Assembly: GCF_014203535.1 (NCBI RefSeq)
Contig: NZ_JACHJI010000013.1
Coordinates: 1 to 64,000 of the forward strand
Origin: Streptomyces griseomycini
GTDB taxonomy: Bacteria > Actinomycetota > Actinomycetes > Streptomycetales > Streptomycetaceae
Direction: 5' to 3'
DNA length: 64,000 nucleotides
Below the pieces are notes generated by a model that was not told the origin of the DNA, made no database searches, and saw only the letters and a program-made list of their open reading frames with translations. Both the position numbers and the translations under genes were made by a program. Shown piece after piece: positions 45,927 through 54,082 of the stretch; the stretch's first letter is position 1, and every line of letters starts with the position of its first letter.

Positions 45927-45988
45927 GCCAGCCGGCAGGCCCCCCGTTTCGTCGTTCGTCGCCCCACGCGGTGCGGGGCACGACGCAA

Positions 45989-46020
45989 CGGTGCGCCCCC
46001 ACCCGCGTGGGGGCGCACCG
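45989..46020. terminator. Perfect bidirectional hairpin terminator
   Basis: CGGTGCGCCCCCAC (45989-46002) pairs over 14 bases with 46007-46020 around CCGC. It lies between the convergent HxlR gene and the 398-residue gene. Confidence 0.85.
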
Positions 46021-46037
46021 TCATGTCACGACCCAGG

Positions 46038-47234
46038 TCACTCGGCCGCCAGCTCGGCACCGCCCTGGACCACGTCGATCCTGCCGTCGGGACGGCCGTG
46101 GCACTTGATCGAGTTGAGCGTGTAGCGGCCGGCGCCGGTGTAGTCGCCCGACTTGCCGCGGAACGTGCCGTACAGCTTCGCGTTGGTCATCGGGCCCGCG
46201 ATCGGGTCCGTCGGGTTCGACAGCTGCACGTCGCCGGCGCCGACGGTGCCGCGGTCGAAGGTGCGGTCCAGGTTGACCGCCGCCCAGCCGTAGTACCGGC
46301 CGCGCACGCTTTCCACGAACGGCATGTCGGCGTCGCGCAGGCGCTGCGCACGCGGACCGTCGCCGTGGATGGCCACCTCACCCTTGCGGGCGAGCGACGT
46401 GAGCGCGATACGGCCGAGCGACACGGGCACCTCGACCATCTCGCCCTTGCCGACGAAGCCGCTCGGGTAGAACGGCCGCAGCGTCTCGGAGAGGTAGTTG
46501 TGCTCCAGGTGGTTGCCGTCGTACTCGACGCTCAGCCCGCGGAACGGGAAGATCTCGTAGTGGCACGAGCCGTCCTCGTTCAGGCCCTTGAGCTCCTTCT
46601 CGACGGTGAGGTCGGTGCGGATCGTCGAGACGTTGGTGCTCGCGAGCACGCGGCCGAGGATGGAGTCGAACCACAGCGGCGAGAGCACCGCGCGGACCGC
46701 GCCGACGCCGGGGGTCATGATGACGACCCGGCCGCCGATGATGAGCGGCACCGTCTGGTCGAAGTACCCGGTCTCCTCGACCTCGGCCTCGCCGTACACC
46801 CGCTGCGGCTTCGCGCCCGTGATGTCGCCGGTGAGCACGCGCGCCCAGTCGGCGACCTCGGGATCGTCGTCCGTCGCGTACTTCTCGAGGACACCCAGAG
46901 CCCTCGGGCCGGCCGAACGCAGGGCCAGCCACAGGGCCCCCGAGCGGACCAGGCGGTCCTTCTCGGTACCGATCGTGTCGGAGATGAACGCGAGGCTCTC
47001 CTCCGGGTTGCGGTCGGCGAGCTCCCACAGCGCGCGCTCGCGCTCCAGGGGGCTCTCGTGCCCTTCGGAGACCTCCCGGAGCTCGCTGTCGCTACGCGTG
47101 TCGTACGGCAGGAACTTCTCGGTGATCGGCCGGGCGAAGTCCAGGTACTCCGCCGGGTCGTTGTACCGGGCGGCCGGCGGCGGCGTCAGGGCCACCAGCC
47201 CTTCCTTCATCCGGGATTCGATCGATTGGGTCAT
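46038..47234 (-). CDS. Unrecognised 398-residue protein in the accessory block
   Basis: The ATG at 47234 has GGAGG four bases upstream, and codon bias is normal, so the gene is real. Residues about 45-135 look like helical HEAT-type repeats (PLERERALWELADRNPEESL; SGALWLALRSAGPRALGVLE; DDDPEVADWARVLTG). The remainder alternates short strands and turns with FRGLSVEYDGNHLEHNYLS, GRYYGWAAVNLDRTF and GAGRYTLNSIKCHG. No signal peptide or membrane segment is visible. I do not recognise a family or catalytic motif. It diverges from the UbiB-type kinase gene and may be co-regulated with it. Confidence 0.75.
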   Translation of the reverse strand: MTQSIESRMKEGLVALTPPPAARYNDPAEYLDFARPITEKFLPYDTRSDSELREVSEGHESPLERERALWELADRNPEESLAFISDTIGTEKDRLVRSGALWLALRSAGPRALGVLEKYATDDDPEVADWARVLTGDITGAKPQRVYGEAEVEETGYFDQTVPLIIGGRVVIMTPGVGAVRAVLSPLWFDSILGRVLASTNVSTIRTDLTVEKELKGLNEDGSCHYEIFPFRGLSVEYDGNHLEHNYLSETLRPFYPSGFVGKGEMVEVPVSLGRIALTSLARKGEVAIHGDGPRAQRLRDADMPFVESVRGRYYGWAAVNLDRTFDRGTVGAGDVQLSNPTDPIAGPMTNAKLYGTFRGKSGDYTGAGRYTLNSIKCHGRPDGRIDVVQGGAELAAE

Positions 47235-47271
47235 GTTTCCTCCGCAGATAGGCAGTGCACCCCATGCGAGG

Positions 47272-47288
47272 TAGTTATATGAAAACTA
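47272..47288. promoter_or_regulatory. Candidate operator in the divergent region
   Basis: TAGTT (47272-47276) and AACTA (47284-47288) form a palindrome with a seven-base A/T-rich spacer, 38 bases from the 398-residue gene and 93 from the kinase gene. Its shape resembles MarR- or HxlR-type sites. Confidence 0.4.
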
Positions 47289-47380
47289 AGTCACCTCTAC
47301 CTGTCAAGCACGATGCATCCGGGAATCCCTTGGCGGATACTGGGGACTGTAGATCATCTACTTAAGGAACGTGTGGCCAT

Positions 47381-48724
47381 ATGGAACGAGCTGAACGTCC
47401 TGATCTGCCCTCCGTGACCACCACCGCCGCCTTGCTGCGCCTCGGCCGGATCCTGTCGACCGTCTCCGCGGGCACCACCCGCCACCTGGTGCGACACGCC
47501 TGGCGGCGTCTGGGGGGACGACCGACCACCGCCGCGGACTGGCCCGAGGAGCTCTCCCGGATCGTCGAGCGACTGGGCCCTGCCTTCATCAAGTTCGCCC
47601 AGATCGCCAGCACCCGTGAGGACGTCCTGCCGCCCCGCGCCTGCGCGGCGCTCAGACGCCTGCACGACAACGTCGAACCCATGCGGCCCCAGGACGTCCA
47701 CCAGGCGCTGACGGAGCATCTCGGCCCCGAACGGGCGAAGTCGCTGACGGACTTCCATCCCGAACCCCTGGGGTCGGGCAGCATCGCCTGCGTCTACCCG
47801 GCCCGTCTGAGCGACGGGACCCAGGTCGCCGTCAAGCTCCGCCGGCCCGGCCTCACCGACACGGTCCGCCGCGACGTCGCCATCCTCAGCACGGTCTTCG
47901 CGCTCGCCGGACGCCTGCCGGGGCTCCGCGGAGCCCCGCTCGCCGACATGGCGCACGCCGTGGGGGCGAGCGTGCTCCGCCAACTCGACCTCGACGCCGA
48001 AGCACGGAATCTTGCCCTGCTCCGGGACGACCTCTCCACCCTCGAGTTCATCGCCGTACCCGCACCCGTCACGGAGCTGTGCGGAGAGTCCTGCGTCGTC
48101 ATGGACTTCGTGCCCGGGGTACGCGACCACGTCGAGGTGGCCGAACTGAGCACCGAGCGCCGCCGGGTGCTCGCCGACCAGACGCTCCGGGCCGTCTTCG
48201 AGATGCTGTTCTGCACCGGGCTGGTCCACTGCGACCTGCACCCCGGCAACCTGCGCCTCACCCGCACCGGCTCCGTGGTCGTCCTCGACGCCGGGTTCGT
48301 CTACCGCGTCCCCGAAGTCGTACGGGAGAACCTGGCCCTGTTCTTCCTCAACCTCGGCTTCCGCAACGGCCCCCGGTGCGCCGAAGCGGTGCTGGCCAGC
48401 GCCGAACAGGTCGACCGGCACAGCGACACGGCTGCCTTCACCGCGGACATGACCCGCCTCGTCGACCGGTACGGCGGCACCACCGCCCGCGACTTCGACC
48501 TGATCGCGTTCTCCACCGAACTGTTCGCCAGCCAACGGCGCAACGGCATCTACGCCTCGTCGGAGTTCGTGTTCCCCCTCCTCGCGCTCCTCATGGTGGA
48601 GCAGACGGTCCGTCGTCTCGACCCGGACGTGGACTTCCAGGCCATCGCCCGCCCCATCGTCTTCCGCGCGGCGTCGGGCCGCCCCGCCGGTGAGCGCCGC
48701 CGTCGGCTGGAGACCGCGGGCTGA
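47381..48724 (+). CDS. UbiB/AarF (ABC1) family atypical kinase
   Basis: 447 residues. ABC1 motifs: LGPAFIKFAQIASTREDVLP (a KxAQ variant of the N-terminal KxGQ), an ATP-binding LGSGSIACVYPARL, the Lys in VAVKLRRPG, HCDLHPGN as catalytic loop and VVLDAGFVYRV in place of DFG. No membrane helix is obvious at the C-terminus. Family members support quinone or isoprenoid metabolism through ATP-dependent action on lipids. Its place beside a warhead cluster could mean redox or membrane support, but it may be unrelated. Confidence 0.9.
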   Translation: MERAERPDLPSVTTTAALLRLGRILSTVSAGTTRHLVRHAWRRLGGRPTTAADWPEELSRIVERLGPAFIKFAQIASTREDVLPPRACAALRRLHDNVEPMRPQDVHQALTEHLGPERAKSLTDFHPEPLGSGSIACVYPARLSDGTQVAVKLRRPGLTDTVRRDVAILSTVFALAGRLPGLRGAPLADMAHAVGASVLRQLDLDAEARNLALLRDDLSTLEFIAVPAPVTELCGESCVVMDFVPGVRDHVEVAELSTERRRVLADQTLRAVFEMLFCTGLVHCDLHPGNLRLTRTGSVVVLDAGFVYRVPEVVRENLALFFLNLGFRNGPRCAEAVLASAEQVDRHSDTAAFTADMTRLVDRYGGTTARDFDLIAFSTELFASQRRNGIYASSEFVFPLLALLMVEQTVRRLDPDVDFQAIARPIVFRAASGRPAGERRRRLETAG

Positions 48725-48758
48725 GCGGAAGCCGACGCGAAGAAGCGGCCCCGGGCTC

Positions 48759-48802
48759 TGACGATCGTCGCCACCCGGTCTCCCGGGTGGCGACGATCGT
48801 CA
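48759..48802. terminator. Perfect 20-base-pair hairpin terminator
   Basis: TGACGATCGTCGCCACCCGG (48759-48778) pairs fully with 48783-48802 around TCTC. The right arm contains the stop codon of the converging gene. It serves both directions. Confidence 0.85.
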
Positions 48803-49534
48803 GTCACGGGGGTGCCGCTCCAGCGCCGGAACGGTGGGCGCCGCCTCCTCGACGGGGTGCGGTGGCGGCGTGAACGGACCCCAGGTGAACGCGGGCAGCC
48901 ACGTCGCCGGCGGCGCGCTCCAGGACAGCTCGCCGATCTGCCGGGCCGTGCGCCGCCCGGTCAGCGCGCGGAAGACCTCCCTGCTCCCTCCGCCCAACGT
49001 GGCGGCCGGTTCGCCCTTCCCGGCCACCCACACCCGGTCGGGCGTCCGGACGTGCAACGCGGGCAGGCCGTGCTCGTGCAGCGCCAGGGTGAAGCCCGTG
49101 ACGGCGAGATCCAGCGCGTCGGCGAGGGCGGGGTGGCAGTCGGGCGGGGGTACGCCGAGGGCGGAACGGAGATCAAGCTCGTGCGAGAACGCGTCCAGCG
49201 GAAGGATGCGGCGGCGCAGCCAGTCCGCGCGTGGCAGCACCCCTGCCAGCTCCTTCTCCAACTCGGCCCAGGTGGTGACGAGTTCGTCGACAGGGATCCC
49301 CGGAGGCGGGGGCGGCGGCTCGCTGATCTCACCCGGGTCCTCGTCGACGGCCAACCGGCAGACCAGCACGAGATGTCCCACGAGATCGCGCACGCTCCAG
49401 CCGGGACAGGCCGGCACCGGGAGCTCCGCGACCGACGGGCACGAGGTGACGAGCCGGGTGATGTTCTCCCGACAGGCGCGGTAGGTGAGGTGGTGGACGG
49501 CGTCCGGTAGCGGTTCGGCGGTCGTGCCGGTCAT
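48800..49534 (-). CDS. Maleylpyruvate isomerase-family (DinB-like) mycothiol-dependent protein
   Basis: 244 residues from the ATG at 49534, with GAGAGGAG upstream; the very long open frame beyond it is spurious. The N-terminal MDMPI domain has VPACPGWSVRDLVGHLVLVCRL and the conserved helix LDAFSHELDLRSALG, where His residues bind metal. The C-terminal part (TGRRTARQIGELSWSA) matches the actinobacterial companion domain. Such proteins often use mycothiol; the substrate is unknown. Confidence 0.85.
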   Translation of the reverse strand: MTGTTAEPLPDAVHHLTYRACRENITRLVTSCPSVAELPVPACPGWSVRDLVGHLVLVCRLAVDEDPGEISEPPPPPPGIPVDELVTTWAELEKELAGVLPRADWLRRRILPLDAFSHELDLRSALGVPPPDCHPALADALDLAVTGFTLALHEHGLPALHVRTPDRVWVAGKGEPAATLGGGSREVFRALTGRRTARQIGELSWSAPPATWLPAFTWGPFTPPPHPVEEAAPTVPALERHPRD

Positions 49535-49680
49535 ACAGCAGACTCCTCTCGGGGGCGGCGGCGCGGCGGCCACCGGCGGGGACTCGCGCTGTGGCCGGCG
49601 CCGTGGCGTCGTTCCGGACCGCCGTCCGCGCCACACCTGCGGCGGGTGCCCCCGTGTCGTCTCCTCCCGGGTGGGTGGCG

Positions 49681-50232
49681 TCAGTCGCCCTCGACGATCC
49701 CCGCCCGGTAGCCGTCGGCCACGATCCGTCGAGCGGCGTGCTGGTAGTACGCATCGTCCTCGGGCAGCTCCGTGGCGAGGCCGCTGACGTAGCGGTTGTA
49801 CATGCAGAACGCCGCGGCGATCAGAACGGTGTCGTGCAGGTCCGTGTCGTCCACGCCCTCGGCGCGGGCCGCCGCGATCGTCTTGTCGGAGACCGGCCGC
49901 GCGGCGCTCTGGACCTCGGCCGCCACGGCCAGCAGCGCACGCAGCCGGCCGCTGACCGGTGCGGTGCCGGGGTCGGCCAGCACGTCCCGGACCAGTTCCC
50001 GACCGCCCGTCAGTTGCGCGGCGGCGAAGGCCCCGTGCGAGGAGGCGCAGAACTCGGTGCCGTTGAGACGTGAGACGTACGCCGCGATCAGCTCGCGCTC
50101 TCCCGGTTCGAGCGAGGAAGGCGCCCTCAGCAGAGCGTCCGCGAGGTCGCCCAGCGGGCCGCCGGTGTCGGGGCGGTGGACCATCAGGCCGGTGATTCCG
50201 GGGAGGTCGTTGTTCAGTGCGATATGGGGCAT
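49681..50232 (-). CDS. AhpD/carboxymuconolactone decarboxylase-family protein
   Basis: 183 residues; the ATG at 50232 has CGGAGGAA upstream. Helical CMD fold with LRAPSSLEPGERELIAAYVS and the active region NGTEFCASSHGAF. The second Cys of the usual CxxC is replaced, and a His three residues later remains (CASSH), as in peroxidase-related CMD proteins. A role in peroxide or radical defence is plausible. It is followed downstream by the MDMPI gene, 146 bases away. Confidence 0.85.
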   Translation of the reverse strand: MPHIALNNDLPGITGLMVHRPDTGGPLGDLADALLRAPSSLEPGERELIAAYVSRLNGTEFCASSHGAFAAAQLTGGRELVRDVLADPGTAPVSGRLRALLAVAAEVQSAARPVSDKTIAAARAEGVDDTDLHDTVLIAAAFCMYNRYVSGLATELPEDDAYYQHAARRIVADGYRAGIVEGD

Positions 50233-50628
50233 GGCTCTTCCTCCGGGAGAAGGGGAGACAGACGACCGGTGAGGGACGGGGGCGCGGAACGACGGGGCCT
50301 CGTGCTGCCAGGAAGCTAATGAACCGTCCCGTCGGTGGCAACAGCCCGCGGGAGCGGGGGGAACTTCCCGTGTCGTGGCCGGACCTCCGACCGCCGGGGG
50401 GGGACGGGACGACTGGCCCTTCTGCGATCAAGCCCCCGAGCAGCGGGGTCCGTTCGGTGAGGGACGGGACGGCGGGCACCGGGCACACCGCAGGCGGGCC
50501 ACCGGGTCGGTCGGCGGGGCGCGGGCATCCACGGACCGGCCCCCACAAGGAGAGCACGAGGGAAGAAGCCCTCCCGCGCACGATCCTGGTGTAATGAGCC
50601 ACCTTTCCCTGAGCGCGGAGGTTCAGGC
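50233..50628. other. Divergent intergenic region
   Basis: 396 bases between the AhpD-like gene and the membrane-protein gene. No coding signal. The rightward promoter may lie near GATCCTGGTGTAATGAGCC (about 50583). Short G-runs occur. Confidence 0.4.
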
Positions 50629-51192
50629 ATGGCCATCAGCACGGGAGCGTTACCGCACACCCTGCGGGGCGGGCTCGACTCCCTCAACAGCCGTCACCAC
50701 CAACTCGGTCTGCGCGTATTCGTGGTCATCGTCGTCGCGCACTGGGCGGAGCACCTGGTCCAGGCGTACCAGATCTACGTCTTGGGCTGGACGATCCCGG
50801 AGGCGCGCGGCGTGCTCGGGATTCCGTTCCCGTGGCTCGTCACTTCGGAATGGATGCACTACGGCTACGCCCTGGTGATGATGGTCGGCCTGTTCCTCCT
50901 GCTCCCGGGCTTCGCCGGCCGCTCGGGCACCTGGTGGAAGGTGTCGCTCGGCATCCAGGTGTGGCACCACCTGGAGCATCTGCTGCTCCTGGTCCAGGCG
51001 CTCGCGGGCGCGCACCTGCCGGGCAAGGCCGCTCCGACGAGCCTGGTTCAGCTGATCATGCCCCGGGTGGAACTGCACCTCTTCTACAACACCTTGGTGA
51101 CGGTCCCCATGGTGGTGGCGATGTACCTCCACACCCGCGCGGACCGGCCGGACAACGCCACCGCGCGGTGCGCCTGCGCGCCGAAGGATTGA
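50629..51192 (+). CDS. Four-helix membrane protein with conserved-looking histidines, unknown function
   Basis: 187 residues, GGAGG upstream of the ATG. Hydrophobic segments lie at about 28-46, 82-103, 105-130 and 148-165. Histidines and glutamates cluster near the helices (HWAEHLVQAYQIY, WHHLEHLLLLVQ, MPRVELHLFYN), suggesting metal or heme binding. The C-terminus ends in a Cys pair (RCACAPKD). No family is named. It is four bases from the next gene, so the two form an operon. Confidence 0.7.
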   Translation: MAISTGALPHTLRGGLDSLNSRHHQLGLRVFVVIVVAHWAEHLVQAYQIYVLGWTIPEARGVLGIPFPWLVTSEWMHYGYALVMMVGLFLLLPGFAGRSGTWWKVSLGIQVWHHLEHLLLLVQALAGAHLPGKAAPTSLVQLIMPRVELHLFYNTLVTVPMVVAMYLHTRADRPDNATARCACAPKD

Positions 51193-51196
51193 CGGC

Positions 51197-51775
51197 ATGA
51201 ACACAAGCGGGAGAAAACCCTCCGGGTTCGTCTCCCTGCTGCTCCTGCTGGCCGGAGTCCTGCTGTTCTGGATGTCGGTGCCGAACCTCGGCACCGCCGC
51301 CAGGGCCGCCACGGCGGACGGGCCGCGGGGCACCTTCACCGCGGCCCGTCTCATGTGCTTCGGGCACGCCGGACACACCACCTGCGAGTGGACAGGAACG
51401 TTCCGGTCCGACGACGGCACCGTGGAGCTCGAGGGCGTCAAGCTGTACGGCAGCGGCCGTGACACGTTCGAGGCCGGACAGACGGCGCCCGCCGTGGACG
51501 TGGGCCACGCGGGGCGGGTCTACAGTCCGACCGGATCGCACGCATGGATCATCACGGCCGTGCTGGCAGTACTCGCCTACATCCTGTTCGCGGTCGTGGC
51601 CCGCCGGCACCTCACGCCTCCCCCGCTCCCCCGGGAGAAGAGAAGCAGCCCACCGACGATCCGTGAGGGGTACACCACGGACGGGTCGTCCCCGGACAAC
51701 GGGCGAGACCCACGCGAAACAGCTTCAGTCCCGCTCCCCTCTCCTCCTCCGCTCGGAGGTCACCGACGCCGATGA
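51197..51775 (+). CDS. Small membrane protein with external domain, unknown function
   Basis: 192 residues. Two membrane segments (about 11-30 and 115-135) enclose an 80-residue domain, probably external, with two cysteines (RLMCFGHAGHTTCEW) that may form a disulfide. A proline-rich cytoplasmic tail follows. It resembles actinobacterial proteins in which short membrane proteins carry beta-rich ectodomains, but I name no family. It follows the four-helix protein after four bases. Confidence 0.65.
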   Translation: MNTSGRKPSGFVSLLLLLAGVLLFWMSVPNLGTAARAATADGPRGTFTAARLMCFGHAGHTTCEWTGTFRSDDGTVELEGVKLYGSGRDTFEAGQTAPAVDVGHAGRVYSPTGSHAWIITAVLAVLAYILFAVVARRHLTPPPLPREKRSSPPTIREGYTTDGSSPDNGRDPRETASVPLPSPPPLGGHRRR

Positions 51776-51844
51776 GGCAGGGGATTGTTTCCGCTGTTGC
51801 GGGCCGAGCAGCGGACCTGACGAGGTGTCAAGGAAGTCAGCGTC

Positions 51845-52112
51845 AGGTCAGCAGAAGCACCACCACAGCCACTCGCAGACGGCCGCACCACGGAATCGCC
51901 CGCCACCCCCACTCAGGTCCGCAACCCACTCAGTCGTTTCCGCAGGTCAGCGTGTCCTTCCCCGTGGTTTCAAGGGGACCGGCGGGAGTTCCGGAGCAGG
52001 CAGCGGGGGCCCGTCGTACCCTTTCACTTCCCCGAACCGCGTCCCTTCCATCCAGTCCCGACGGGCCTGCTCGATCTCCTCCTGCGACCGTCCGATCCAG
52101 TTCCAGAACATG
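51845..52112. repeat. Direct-repeat copy 2: pirin 3' end and downstream flank
   Basis: This segment covers the last 54 codons of the intact pirin gene and about 100 bases after its stop. It corresponds in register to 25423-25692, in the same orientation, 26.4 kb away. Similarity is higher in the coding part than in the flank. Confidence 0.8.
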
Positions 52113-52912
52113 ATCAGCTCCTCCCCGAACGGCTCGCCGCCCAGGAGCATCAGGCCCGCGTCCGACTCGGCGCGCAGCGGGAGTTCGCCGCGGCCGCAGC
52201 CGAGGTAGAGCATCGAGCCGGGGAGCACCGGTACACCGTCGACGTGGGCCTCGCCGGACATGGAGAGCACGGCGTACTCGAAGTCCGGTTCCAGCGGCAG
52301 GCGGACGTCCGCGCCGCGGGTCAGGGCGAGGTCGGCGCCGACGATCGGGGTGTACGCCGTGCCGGGCGAGGTGGCCCCGTCGAGGTCGCCGAGGACCAGT
52401 GTGGCCTCGAGGCCCCGCGCCGTGACGACCGGCAGGTCGGCGTGGTGCTCGAAGCGGGGCTCGGTGTGACGGTGGCCGTCCGGGAGCGCGACCCACAGCT
52501 GGGCGCCGTGCAGGAAGCGGGCGTGCGAGCGGGGGCTCTCCTCGGAGTGGCTGATCGCCCGGCCGGAGGTCATCAGACCCAGCTCGCGCGGGCGGATCGT
52601 CTGGAGGCTGCCCGTGGAGTCACGGTGCAGCACCTCCCCCTCGTGCAGCCAGCTCACCGTCTGCAGCCCCATGTGCGGGTGCGGCGGCACCTGCATGCCG
52701 GGTTCGTCGGCGATGTCGTCGGGGCCGTAGTGGTCGACGAAGCACCAGGCGCCGACCATGCGACGCCCCAGGTTGGGCAGCAGACGCCGGACCTCGCCGG
52801 ACTCGCCGAGCTTGACGTGCCGAGGGCTGAGGAGCTCCCGCACGGGTTCCGCCACGACGAAGCCCCGGCCGCCGCACGGGGAGGGAACCGCCTCGCGCTC
52901 AAGATTGCTCAT
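51947..52912 (-). CDS. Pirin family protein
   Basis: 321 residues from the ATG at 52912. Bicupin pirin signatures: LLPNLGRRMVGAWCFVDHYG, metal-binding PPHPHMGLQTVSWL, HRDSTG, LGLMTSGRAISHSEES and LHGAQLWVALP. The metal ligands (His-x-His and the later His and Glu) are present in the N-terminal cupin. Pirins bind iron and can act as quercetinase-like enzymes or redox sensors. It diverges from a MarR gene pair across a region with a palindromic operator. Its 3' end is duplicated at 25.5 kb. Confidence 0.93.
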   Translation of the reverse strand: MSNLEREAVPSPCGGRGFVVAEPVRELLSPRHVKLGESGEVRRLLPNLGRRMVGAWCFVDHYGPDDIADEPGMQVPPHPHMGLQTVSWLHEGEVLHRDSTGSLQTIRPRELGLMTSGRAISHSEESPRSHARFLHGAQLWVALPDGHRHTEPRFEHHADLPVVTARGLEATLVLGDLDGATSPGTAYTPIVGADLALTRGADVRLPLEPDFEYAVLSMSGEAHVDGVPVLPGSMLYLGCGRGELPLRAESDAGLMLLGGEPFGEELIMFWNWIGRSQEEIEQARRDWMEGTRFGEVKGYDGPPLPAPELPPVPLKPRGRTR

Positions 52913-53010
52913 GCCGGACAACCTAGCCCCGCGGGGCACCGTGCGTCAGTCCGTCGCCCCGCCCGTGGCGGTGGTTCCGGATACCGGCGGTGGAGTCCGT
53001 CCGAAAACAG

Positions 53011-53033
53011 TAGCCATGGCTATGATAGCCATG
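53011..53033. promoter_or_regulatory. MarR-type operator between pirin and MarR genes
   Basis: The perfect palindrome TAGCCATGGCTA (53011-53022) is followed after three bases by a further half-site TAGCCATG. It lies 14-36 bases before the MarR start and about 100 bases before the divergent pirin gene, so it could control both. Confidence 0.65.
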
Positions 53034-53046
53034 TACGGTATTCGTC

Positions 53047-53553
53047 ATGAGCTCGGCATACGAGGGCGCGACGCCCGGATTCCTGGTCTGGCGGCTGTCC
53101 ATGAAATGGCGCGTGGCGGTCGACCGCGCGGTGGCCCCGCTCGGCCTGACGCACGCGCAGTACTCCGTGGTGGCGACGCTGCACGGGATGCGGCGCTCCG
53201 GTGAACGGCCCAGCCAGCGCCGCCTCGCCGACCACACGGGACTCGAGCCGCTCTACGTGTCGAAGCTCGCCCGCGCCCTGGAGGCCGCCGGCCTCCTGGA
53301 GCGCACCCGGGACCCCCGTGACCCGCGCGCCGTGCAACTGGCGCTCACCGAGCGGGGCGTCGAGGTCACCCGACGGGCGATCGAGATCGTCCAGGAACTC
53401 CTGCGCCAGTTGCTGGAACCGCTCGGCGGTCTCGACGGCGCGCGCACCCGGGCGTTCATGCACGATCTGACGACCCTGCTCGACACACCTCTCGCCACAC
53501 CTCTCGACCCTTCAGCCGATCACGCGAGCGAGCACGAGACGGAGCAGTCATGA
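53047..53553 (+). CDS. MarR-family transcriptional regulator
   Basis: 168 residues. N-terminal dimerisation helices (FLVWRLSMKWRVAVDRAV) and a winged helix with LTHAQYSVVATLHGM, SQRRLADHTGLEPLYVSKLA and the wing LLERTRDPRDPRAVQLALTE. MarR proteins usually repress themselves and a divergent gene until a phenolic or oxidant binds. The palindrome just upstream is its likely site and pirin its likely target. Its stop overlaps the next start (ATGA). Confidence 0.92.
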   Translation: MSSAYEGATPGFLVWRLSMKWRVAVDRAVAPLGLTHAQYSVVATLHGMRRSGERPSQRRLADHTGLEPLYVSKLARALEAAGLLERTRDPRDPRAVQLALTERGVEVTRRAIEIVQELLRQLLEPLGGLDGARTRAFMHDLTTLLDTPLATPLDPSADHASEHETEQS

Positions 53554-54041
53554 CCACCACCCCGCCCCTTGTCAACGGCCGTGTCATCGGCCTGGCCCAC
53601 TACGCCGGCCGCGCGGTCCTCGAGAGCGTGCTGGTCCGCCACGGCGTCACCTTCCAGCAGTCCGTCGCCCTCCGGGCCGTCGTCGTGTCCGGCCCCGGCC
53701 CGGTCGACCGCGCCCGCCTCGCCGGGGACGTCTCCGGCTCCCTCAAGATCCCCCCGGCGGAGGCCGACGGCGTGGTCGACGAGCTGATCGCCTCGGGGCT
53801 GCTGGCCCCGCACGAGCCGTCCGGGGTGCGGATCACGGACGCCGGACGGGAGGTGCACGAACGGAGTTCGGCCGAGACCGGGGTGATCTCCGCCCGGATC
53901 TACAGCGGCATCCCCGCCGAGGACCTGGCCGTCGCCGGACGGGTGCTCACCCTCGTCACCGAGCGGGCCGACGCGGAACTGGCCGCCACGGCCGACGCGG
54001 CCCCCCGGGGGATCCGCGGAGGGGAACACGGAGCGGAATAG
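53550..54041 (+). CDS. MarR-like winged-helix protein
   Basis: 163 residues. Helical N-terminus (GLAHYAGRAVLESVLVRHGV) and a winged-helix core (KIPPAEADGVVDELIASGLL, HEPSGVRITDAGREVHERSS) arranged like MarR, but with weaker recognition-helix similarity. Coupled to the preceding MarR gene, it may form heterodimers with it or act as a co-regulator; this is inference. Confidence 0.75.
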   Translation: MTTTPPLVNGRVIGLAHYAGRAVLESVLVRHGVTFQQSVALRAVVVSGPGPVDRARLAGDVSGSLKIPPAEADGVVDELIASGLLAPHEPSGVRITDAGREVHERSSAETGVISARIYSGIPAEDLAVAGRVLTLVTERADAELAATADAAPRGIRGGEHGAE

Positions 54042-54082
54042 GACGCCGCCCGAGACCGTTGTCGGCCCCGAAGGAGGTACGA

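Noticed and set aside
48800..50602. A 600-codon minus-strand frame covering the MDMPI gene and beyond
   Set aside because: Only the last 244 codons have family features and a ribosome site; the upstream part overlaps the AhpD gene in another frame.
26095..52112. Search for an enediyne apoprotein gene
   Set aside because: No small secreted protein like NcsA/CagA is found between the repeats; small ORFs here lack a signal peptide of that kind.
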